Positions 1-4,322 of a stretch of 8,234 nt of DNA are shown here, piece after piece (positions within the stretch are counted from its first letter, which is position 1; each line of letters begins with the position of its first letter). The stretch is from NCBI GenBank assembly GCA_001820675.1, contig MHQO01000011.1, positions 1 to 8,234 of the forward strand, read 5' to 3'. Below the pieces are notes generated by a model that worked only from the letters and a program-made list of their open reading frames with translations, was not told the DNA's origin and ran no database searches. The stretch is from Candidatus Sungbacteria bacterium RIFCSPLOWO2_01_FULL_47_10. Its GTDB lineage: Bacteria; Patescibacteriota; Minisyncoccia; Sungbacterales; GWA2-42-14. Made by a program: the position numbers and the translations under genes.

Positions 1-261
1 AACATCAATAACGAACCGCCAGCCGGCGCATACATAATACGCGCTGAATGTCCGCATACGCTCATCATGGCGGCTCATCCGCTCCTGATCCTTCTGGTTC
101 ACCTTCGCCAGTTCTGCGCGGGAAAGGAGTTCGCGGATCTCGCGGTATGCGTCGTCATCCCACTCAAACCGCGTGCCAAATAAAAGTTTTGAAAGAAACA
201 CAAACTTGTTTCGAGCATGAGGCGAGATTTTAATAGTGTTTGCATCAAGCTCGAAGTCCAC
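1..261 (-). CDS. Unrecognised protein, N-terminal part (runs off left edge)
   Basis: An open frame of 87 codons reaches the left edge without a stop, so only the N-terminus is present. I do not recognise the family. The protein begins VDFELDANTIKISPHARNKF and has a charged middle rich in Arg, Glu, Asp and Lys (about residues 35-67). Its visible end (TFSAYYVCAGWRFVIDV) is hydrophobic and aromatic and may begin a membrane segment or a beta core. The GTG start is chosen because the frame has no ATG between the upstream TAG (298-296) and this point, and because a very strong ribosome-binding site (AAGGGGGAGG, 276-267) sits 5 nt before it. A near-consensus promoter lies just upstream. The gene is divergent from rpsF. 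Reality of the gene is well supported by promoter, binding site and frame; its function is unknown. Confidence 0.75.
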   Translation of the reverse strand, partial: MDFELDANTIKISPHARNKFVFLSKLLFGTRFEWDDDAYREIRELLSRAELAKVNQKDQERMSRHDERMRTFSAYYVCAGWRFVIDV

Positions 262-266
262 AACCG

Positions 267-276
267 CCTCCCCCTT
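267..276 (-). promoter_or_regulatory. Strong Shine-Dalgarno for the leftmost gene
   Basis: AAGGGGGAGG on the minus strand ends 5 nt before the GTG at 261. It decides the non-ATG start. It is the best ribosome-binding site in the window; most other starts here have none. Confidence 0.7.
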
Positions 277-299
277 CGGAAAGGGCAGTATGTTATTCT

Positions 300-328
300 A
301 TTTTAACACAATATAAATTAAGTGTCAA
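300..328 (-). promoter_or_regulatory. Sigma-70-type promoter of the leftmost gene
   Basis: On the minus strand a perfect -35 TTGACA (328-323) is followed by a 17-bp spacer and a -10 TAAAAT (305-300, 5 of 6 matches). Transcription would start near 293, giving a leader of about 32 nt that contains the strong ribosome-binding site. It is the best match to the vegetative consensus in the window. It is placed back-to-back with the rpsF promoter. Confidence 0.75.
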
Positions 329-330
329 TA

Positions 331-359
331 TTGGCAGGGTTTTATTTATTTGATAGTGT
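331..359 (+). promoter_or_regulatory. Probable promoter of the rpsF-ssb-rpsR operon
   Basis: The -35 is TTGGCA (331-336, 5 of 6) and a 17-bp spacer leads to TAGTGT (354-359). The -10 is weak (3 of 6) but is preceded by a TGA (351-353), an extended -10 signature. The expected start near 365-366 falls immediately before the leader stem at 367. The agreement of promoter position and leader structure is the main support. No other convincing promoter lies before rpsF. Confidence 0.5.
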
Positions 360-366
360 TTTAGAC

Positions 367-437
367 AGTGTGCGGTATTCCCACCGAAATCCGCCAATCA
401 CCCGTTTACGTAATTCGCGGATAGTTCGACGCACACT
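367..437 (+). promoter_or_regulatory. rpsF leader RNA, candidate S6:S18 complex-binding motif
   Basis: The leader folds as an outer 8-bp perfect stem, AGTGTGCG (367-374) with CGCACACT (430-437). Inside it is an asymmetric internal loop on the 5' side (375-388) carrying a CCG (384-386). A hairpin follows: ATCCGC (389-394) with GCGGAT (417-422), extended across one C-C mismatch by AAT (396-398) with ATT (413-415). Published work describes a leader motif bound by the S6:S18 complex in rpsF/rpsR operons as a conserved CCG in a bulge flanked by a stem and a hairpin, resembling the S6:S18 site in 16S rRNA. The layout and position here fit: it lies before rpsF, with S18 in the same operon. The likely role is translational or transcript-level feedback. 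Part of the bulge (CGAA, 385-388) could pair with TTCG (425-428), so the exact bulge is uncertain. Confidence 0.68.
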
Positions 438-485
438 AAAAGCATTCGTGTGTTGAAGTTGAATTCGAGAACCGATTCGTGACAA

Positions 486-938
486 ATGGAAACTGAAGTC
501 AAAAACTATGAAATTGCGTATCTGATATCCCCTGCCGTTCGCGAGGAGGATGTTTTCGGCGTTGTCGGAAAAATAACCTCGCTGATTCAGGAATCGCGAG
601 GGCTTGTGCACAAAATTGACGAACCGAAGCGGGTCAAGCTTGCGTACCCGATAAAAAAACAAACATGGGCGCACTTCGGCTGGACCGCGTTTTCCGCAGA
701 CGGTGAAGGAGCGCAGGAACTGAAAAAAAAATTGAGTCGCGATGCCTCCGTTCTCCGGTATCTAATCGTATCCATCCCGCAAAAGAAGCTTCGCGACTTG
801 CGCAGGCCGCCCCGTTCAAGAATCCGCATAGAACGGCCAACGCCCGTCATGCGGCCCGCAACGCCGGAGGCGCAAGAGCAGGAGAAGAAACAAATCGCGG
901 AGATTGATAAAAAACTGGAAGAAATATTAGGAAAGTAG
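486..938 (+). CDS. rpsF: 30S ribosomal protein S6 (bS6)
   Basis: The 150-residue protein is bS6, which binds the central domain of 16S rRNA as a heterodimer with bS18. The ferredoxin-like fold covers about residues 6-100. Family segments are visible: YEIAYLISP (8-16), KRVKLAYPIKK (48-58) and RDASVLRYLIV (85-95). The tail (101-150) is longer than in many bacteria: a basic Arg/Pro stretch, then a charged Glu/Lys helix ending KKLEEILGK. The ATG is the first possible start after an in-frame TGA at 480-482. No Shine-Dalgarno precedes it. It is the first gene of rpsF-ssb-rpsR, and the leader carries a candidate S6:S18 binding motif. An A9 run (723-731) lies in the Lys codons near residue 80. Confidence 0.96.
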   Translation: METEVKNYEIAYLISPAVREEDVFGVVGKITSLIQESRGLVHKIDEPKRVKLAYPIKKQTWAHFGWTAFSADGEGAQELKKKLSRDASVLRYLIVSIPQKKLRDLRRPPRSRIRIERPTPVMRPATPEAQEQEKKQIAEIDKKLEEILGK

Positions 939-941
939 AGT

Positions 942-1021
942 TCGCTAATTTACACGAGTATGGCCGCGAATTTCACGAATATTAGTGATATTTGTGCTCA
1001 CATTCGTGAGTATTCGCGAGA
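942..1021 (-). repeat. 80-bp palindromic intergenic element, copy 1 (minus orientation)
   Basis: This element fills nearly the whole rpsF-ssb spacer. Read on the minus strand it aligns with the ssb-rpsR spacer at 35 of 42 positions (1021-980 with 1490-1531) and 31 of 38 positions (979-942 with 1562-1599). It is an imperfect palindrome: CGCGAATTTCACGAAT (965-980) pairs with ATTCGTG..ATTCGCG (1002-1018), and GTGA (985-988) with TCAC (998-1001) nearer the tip. It starts 3 nt after the rpsF stop and ends 8 nt before the ssb start. It carries no coding capacity. It may be an RNA hairpin that tunes processing between cistrons or a small mobile repeat; the function is not known. Confidence 0.7.
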
Positions 1022-1029
1022 AATTTAAA

Positions 1030-1488
1030 ATGAATCTCAATAAAGCATTTGTCCTTGGCAATTTAACGCGCGACCCGGAATTACGGCAGATTCCGAGCGG
1101 ACAATCGGTGGCGCAGTTTGGTATTGCCACTAATCGTGAATTTACCGACAAATCCGGCCAGCGCCAGAAACTGACCGAATTTCACAATATCGTCGCGTGG
1201 GGAAAATTGGGAGAGCTTTGCAATCAATATATCCGAAAGGGACAATCGGTTTTCGTCGAGGGCAGAATTCAGACCAGATCGTGGGACGATAAGCAAACGG
1301 GTCAAAAAAAATACCGGACGGAAATCGTCGCGGAAAATGTTCAGTTCGGGCCGAAGCCGTTTCGGGACGGAGGAGGAGGTGCGGGTGGAGCGAATCAAAA
1401 CGGACTCGCGCCAAAAAGCGAACAGCTTGAAACTGTCGAATATCCGGCGGACGAAGAAGAAATCAAACCGGAAGATATACCTTTCTAG
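1030..1488 (+). CDS. ssb: Single-stranded DNA-binding protein
   Basis: The protein is 152 residues. SSB coats single-stranded DNA during replication, repair and recombination and recruits partners through its acidic C-terminal tip. The OB fold spans about residues 1-107, with the family segments MNLNKAFVLGNLTRDPELR, EFHNIVAWGKLGE (50-62) and GQSVFVEGRIQTRSW (71-85). A Gly-rich linker (114-120) follows, and then the acidic tail ending EDIPF, the tip that binds RecO, PriA, Exo I and others in well-studied bacteria. An in-frame GTG at 985 would add 15 residues, but these lie in the repeat hairpin and are unlike SSB, while the ATG gives the standard N-terminus. The Shine-Dalgarno is weak at best. 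It is the middle gene of the operon and is bracketed by inverted copies of an 80-bp element. Confidence 0.95.
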   Translation: MNLNKAFVLGNLTRDPELRQIPSGQSVAQFGIATNREFTDKSGQRQKLTEFHNIVAWGKLGELCNQYIRKGQSVFVEGRIQTRSWDDKQTGQKKYRTEIVAENVQFGPKPFRDGGGGAGGANQNGLAPKSEQLETVEYPADEEEIKPEDIPF

Positions 1489-1489
1489 A

Positions 1490-1599
1490 TCTCGCGAATA
1501 TGCACAAATCCGACCACAAATATCACGAATAACAGCTTAAACCATTCATTCATCGCGGATATTTGTGAAATTCGTGCCCAAATTCGTAAAAATTAGCGA
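1490..1599 (+). repeat. Palindromic intergenic element, copy 2 (plus orientation, 30-nt insertion)
   Basis: This is the second copy of the element found at 942-1021, in opposite orientation. Block 1 is 1490-1531 and block 2 is 1562-1599; an extra 30 nt (1532-1561) separate them. The stem is retained: CACAAAT (1503-1509) can pair with ATTTGTG (1561-1567), where copy 1 has CACGAAT with ATTCGTG. The outer arm CGCGAAT pairs with ATTCGTG through one G-U. A second possible pairing, CACAAATATC (1515-1524) with GATATTTGTG (1558-1567), is a perfect 10-bp inverted repeat. The element begins 2 nt after the ssb stop and ends 2 nt before the rpsR start, so any ribosome access to rpsR lies inside it. Confidence 0.68.
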
Positions 1600-1601
1600 T
1601 A

Positions 1602-1796
1602 ATGGCGTGTCACTTCTGTACAACTTCATATCCAATTGATTATAAACAGCCCGGAGAACTGCGGCGTTTTATGTCGGGGCAGGCGAAAATTTCCAAAAAG
1701 AAAAAAACCGGAACGTGTTCAAAGCATCAGCGAGAACTTGCGCACGCGATAAAACGGGCGCGCTTCCTGGGACTTCTGCCCTATACCTTGCGATAA
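1602..1796 (+). CDS. rpsR: 30S ribosomal protein S18 (bS18)
   Basis: The 64-residue protein is bS18, which binds 16S rRNA together with bS6. Family segments are IDYKQPGELRRFMSGQAKI (12-30), TGTCSKHQRELAHAIKRARFLGLLPY (36-61). Length is near the short end of the family because the N-terminal basic tail is nearly absent. Cys3, Cys6, Cys39 and His42 are spaced as CxxC...CxxH, the pattern of zinc-binding (C+) versions of ribosomal proteins; zinc binding here is inferred. The ATG is preceded by an AT-rich repeat end with no Shine-Dalgarno. It is the last gene of the operon. The common downstream partner rplI (bL9) is missing; a terminator and a convergent NUDIX gene follow instead. Confidence 0.96.
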   Translation: MACHFCTTSYPIDYKQPGELRRFMSGQAKISKKKKTGTCSKHQRELAHAIKRARFLGLLPYTLR

Positions 1797-1838
1797 TGGA
1801 CATGCGCCGGAAAATATCTTCCAAATCCCGCGAATTCA

Positions 1839-1867
1839 AAAAACGCCTTGTAATCTGAGGCGTTTTT
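1839..1867. terminator. Bidirectional terminator between rpsR and the NUDIX gene
   Basis: A perfect 10-bp stem, AAAAACGCCT (1839-1848) with AGGCGTTTTT (1858-1867), encloses a 9-nt loop. On the plus strand the stem ends in T5; on the minus strand it also ends in a T-run. It would stop both convergent transcripts. The TAA of the NUDIX gene (1868-1866) overlaps the stem edge, so the minus-strand terminator begins inside the stop codon. Confidence 0.85.
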
Positions 1868-2426
1868 AAATTAGTTTTCTTTTCTTAAGGATGGGGACGA
1901 CTCCGAGCATTTTTATGTCCACCAGGCATCCTTTCGGAGGATGCATGACGAAATCGACAAATTTTCCAATCGGCACTTTTATCACGTCGATTTCTTCCGC
2001 TTCATCAAGCAGGGGCTTTCTTGCATACATAACGTCAGGGGCAAAAAATACGACCGCCCGGTCAACCGACATACCGGCATTAAACGGCCCCTCAATGATT
2101 TTTATGAGACGGCCCGCACGGTATCCCGTTTCCTCCAATAGTTCGCGACGGGCGGCGGCGGGGTACGCTTCGCCTTTCCGGTCGGTCAGTCCTGCGGGAT
2201 ATTCGATGACAAATGATTTTTGCGGAATCCGGAACATTTTCGTAAGCAAAACCTCTTTTTTTTTCGTAAGCGCGAAGACGATCACGATTTTTTTCGAGTT
2301 CGCGCGCTTTACCACCTGCCAAACAAGGTTATTCCCCTTTTTCGAGATAAAATGATGGTTCTCAACGGAAACATATGGCCCGCGATACGCGATTTCTTTT
2401 TTAACGATCTTGACCTTATTTACCAT
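1866..2426 (-). CDS. NUDIX hydrolase, ADP-ribose pyrophosphatase type
   Basis: The protein (186 residues from this start) is a NUDIX hydrolase, cleaving a nucleoside diphosphate linked to another group. The motif PAGLTDRKGE (77-86) followed by RRELLEETGY (93-102) is the Nudix box; the two Glu of REx2EE bind the catalytic metal. The PAGL lead-in and the downstream PFNAGMSVDRAVVFFA (114-129) resemble ADP-ribose pyrophosphatases, but substrate is not proven. The gap from the box Gly79 to Glu86 is one residue longer than the textbook Gx5E. Three ATGs compete: 2483 (7 nt from the predicted transcript start, no binding site), 2450 (AGGA only 4 nt away) and 2426 (GAGG 8 nt away). I chose 2426. It follows recA on the same strand, has its own promoter, and ends at a shared terminator. 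An A9 run (2256-2264) lies in its Lys codons. Confidence 0.88.
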   Translation of the reverse strand: MVNKVKIVKKEIAYRGPYVSVENHHFISKKGNNLVWQVVKRANSKKIVIVFALTKKKEVLLTKMFRIPQKSFVIEYPAGLTDRKGEAYPAAARRELLEETGYRAGRLIKIIEGPFNAGMSVDRAVVFFAPDVMYARKPLLDEAEEIDVIKVPIGKFVDFVMHPPKGCLVDIKMLGVVPILKKRKLI

Positions 2427-2496
2427 ACGACGCGCCTCGTGCCAATGCATGGTATCCTGTAAAAAGGATAGCAGTGACGGCATAAAAAATCAAATT

Positions 2497-2524
2497 ATTA
2501 TAGAACACGGCAAACTGCCACCAA
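2497..2524 (-). promoter_or_regulatory. Promoter of the NUDIX gene
   Basis: On the minus strand TTGGTG (2524-2519) is followed by 16 bp and a perfect TATAAT (2502-2497). The transcript would start near 2490, which argues against the ATG at 2483 and for a start at 2450 or 2426. It lies in the 123-nt gap behind recA, where I see no convincing terminator, so read-through from recA is also possible. Confidence 0.55.
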
Positions 2525-2549
2525 GTCGGCGGTCGTTCATATAAACAAT

Positions 2550-3572
2550 TTAATTTTCTTCTTCTTTTGTCTGAACCTCTTTAATTTTTTCTTTGAGAGA
2601 TTTTTTTATCTCGTCTATGATTTTTTTATTTTCGCGAAGATGCTTTCGGGCGTTGTCAAAACCAACGCCGATTTTTTGCGAACCGAATGAATAGCTCGAT
2701 CCCGCCTTTTTTACGATACCGTATTTCTCGCCCAAAACCAGGATATCGGCCTCTGCAGAAATCCCCTGATTATAAAAAATATCAAATTCGGCGGTCCTAA
2801 AGGGCGGCGCAACCTTGTTTTTAACAACTTTGACCTTTACGCGGTTTCCGATTACCTCCTCCCCCTTTTTAATTTGTGCGGCTCTCCGGATGTCAATTCG
2901 CACCGAAGAATAAAACTTAAGGGCTTTTCCTCCCGGGGTTGTCTCCGGATTTCCAAAAAATACTCCGATCTGCATACGGATCTGATTGATAAAAATAACG
3001 ACCGTTTTTGACTTTGCGACAATGGCGGTAAGCTTCCGAAGAGCGTGCGACATGAGGCGCGCCTGAAGGCCCATATGCTGTTGGCCCATCTCGCCTTCGA
3101 TTTCCGCGGCGGGTGTGAGAGCGGCAACGGAATCAATGACAATAACATCCATGGAACCGGACCGGACAAGCGATTCGACAATTTCAAGGGCCTGTTCACC
3201 GGTATCGGGCTGTGAAATAAGCAAATCATTGATTTTCACCCCGATCTTTTTTGCATATTCGGGATCAAGCGCGTGCTCGGCGTCTATAAAAGCGGCAAGC
3301 CCTCCTTTTTTTTGCGCTTCGGCGACAATGTGCAGCGCAAGGGTTGTTTTGCCCGATGACTCCGGACCAAAAATTTCGATAACACGGCCACGGGGAACTC
3401 CCCCGACTCCCAACGCGAGATCCAATGAAAAGGAGCCGGTGGGGATCGTGTCAACATCAACCCTTCGCGCATCACCGAGTTTCATGATTGATCCTTCGCC
3501 GAATTTGCCCAGAAGATCTTTTACCGTCTCTTCCAGTACTTTAAGCTTTGATTGTTTGTCGTCTTTGTCCAT
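2550..3572 (-). CDS. recA: Recombinase RecA
   Basis: The 340-residue protein is RecA, the ATP-dependent strand-exchange protein of homologous recombination and co-protease for LexA-type repressors. Visible motifs are Walker A GPESSGKT (69-76), the catalytic Glu99 in FIDAEHALD, Walker B VIVIDS (143-148), DNA-binding loop L1 around [10 protein letters not shown] (159-168) and loop L2 around [19 protein letters not shown] (197-215). The C-terminal domain includes NARKHLREN (307-315) and ends in a Lys/Glu-rich acidic tail, as in typical RecA. Length is normal and there is no intein. The ATG has no Shine-Dalgarno. The gene follows the RodZ-like gene after a 93-nt gap filled with repeated ACGCAA half-sites, which may be its control region. 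No lexA is present in the window. Confidence 0.98.
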   Translation of the reverse strand: MDKDDKQSKLKVLEETVKDLLGKFGEGSIMKLGDARRVDVDTIPTGSFSLDLALGVGGVPRGRVIEIFGPESSGKTTLALHIVAEAQKKGGLAAFIDAEHALDPEYAKKIGVKINDLLISQPDTGEQALEIVESLVRSGSMDVIVIDSVAALTPAAEIEGEMGQQHMGLQARLMSHALRKLTAIVAKSKTVVIFINQIRMQIGVFFGNPETTPGGKALKFYSSVRIDIRRAAQIKKGEEVIGNRVKVKVVKNKVAPPFRTAEFDIFYNQGISAEADILVLGEKYGIVKKAGSSYSFGSQKIGVGFDNARKHLRENKKIIDEIKKSLKEKIKEVQTKEEEN

Positions 3573-3592
3573 GTTTGTAGGAGCAATACAAA

Positions 3593-3663
3593 ACGCAAAC
3601 GATTACGCAACGTTTATACGCAATTGCGTCTAATTTTGCGTTCTTTATGGCGTTTAATTTTGC
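3593..3663. promoter_or_regulatory. recA upstream half-site array and palindrome (candidate operator)
   Basis: ACGCAA occurs at 3593-3598, 3605-3610 and 3618-3623, and its complement TTGCGT at 3624-3629 and 3636-3641. The central pair forms the 12-bp perfect palindrome ACGCAATTGCGT (3618-3629), with one further half-site on each side at gaps of 7 and 6 bp. A 14-bp direct repeat, GCGTYTAATTTTGC, occurs at 3626-3639 and 3650-3663, 24 bp apart. A TATAAA on the minus strand (3618-3613) overlaps the palindrome edge and could be a -10, but no good -35 goes with it. The region lies between the RodZ-like stop and the recA start. It does not match the E. coli or Bacillus LexA boxes. A regulator is inferred, not shown. 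Confidence 0.5.
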
Positions 3664-3665
3664 TT

Positions 3666-4283
3666 CTAATTCTTTACCAAAATATATCTAATAATTTTTG
3701 TAGCCTTGCCGGCTTGATTCACCGCTTCGAACTCAAGGGTGTTGAGGCCTGACGCAAGATAAACGGTTTCCTTGAATTCACCGGCTTCATCACTATAAAT
3801 CGGCCTTCCGTTCAAAGTCAAGGAAGCATCGGGACCAATAGTTCCTTTAATACGCATGGCAGTCTCACCGGTAGCGATGTCGCGGGCCGGTTCCTTGACA
3901 ACAAGTTTCGGCATAAAAATATAAAAACGGAATTGGTAAAAACCGTATGCAATAAGGGAAGATCCGATAAGGATCGCGATGCCTGCGGCAACCATGAATC
4001 GCGGAATGTGCTTTCTTTGCCCTCCCCCAGGAAGACTAACCAGTGGCTCTTTCGGTTGGACTTCGTTTAAAAAATCACCTGCGGAAAACTCATCCCCAAG
4101 CCCGAGGAGCCTTATATAGCGCTCGAGAAAAGGCCGTGCATATACGCGTACCGGAATACGAACTATATCCATTTCTTCAAACGCGGCAATCATATCGTGC
4201 GGAATTTTTGACGTAAAAGAAATCTCCTTTATGGAAAGATTTTTTTTTTCGCGTGCGTTTTTTAATATTTCTCCGTAGTTCAT
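3666..4283 (-). CDS. RodZ-like membrane protein with N-terminal HTH
   Basis: The 205-residue protein has three parts. Residues 2-62 form a helix-turn-helix of the RodZ/HTH_25 type (GEILKNAREKKNLSIKEIS, then YARPFLERYIRLLGL). Residues 95-117 form one membrane helix (FMVAAGIAILIGSSLIAYGFY). Residues 127-205 form a beta-rich extracellular domain (SLTLNGRPIYSDEAGEF, LASGLNTLEFEAVNQAG) like the small Ig/glucodextranase-B-like domains. RodZ links MreB to the cell envelope in rod-shaped bacteria; whether this protein has a morphogenetic role is inferred from layout only. The ATG at 4283 is preferred because AGG sits 5 nt before it; a GTG six bases earlier lacks a binding site. It lies 39 nt after ftsK and is probably co-transcribed. 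An A10 run (4240-4249, minus strand) falls in codons 12-15. Confidence 0.85.
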   Translation of the reverse strand: MNYGEILKNAREKKNLSIKEISFTSKIPHDMIAAFEEMDIVRIPVRVYARPFLERYIRLLGLGDEFSAGDFLNEVQPKEPLVSLPGGGQRKHIPRFMVAAGIAILIGSSLIAYGFYQFRFYIFMPKLVVKEPARDIATGETAMRIKGTIGPDASLTLNGRPIYSDEAGEFKETVYLASGLNTLEFEAVNQAGKATKIIRYILVKN

Positions 4284-4322
4284 TTTCACCTGCGAATTAT
4301 GAATACATGGGGTGGCGGACTC

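Noticed and set aside
342..674. Minus-strand open frame across the rpsF leader and start
   Set aside because: It is opposite a clear S6 gene and the leader structure, and its product resembles nothing.
985..1029. Upstream GTG start for ssb
   Set aside because: The 15 extra residues come from the repeat hairpin and are unlike any SSB N-terminus; ATG 1030 gives the standard start.
1891..2355. Plus-strand 154-codon open frame
   Set aside because: It is the antisense shadow of the NUDIX gene, whose motifs are unmistakable.
2518..2532. Small hairpin behind recA as a terminator
   Set aside because: The 5-bp stem (CCACC/GGCGG) includes a wobble pair, has no T-run and overlaps the NUDIX promoter.
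3115..3633. Plus-strand 172-codon open frame
   Set aside because: It is the antisense shadow of recA, Ser/Ala/Pro-rich with no family features.
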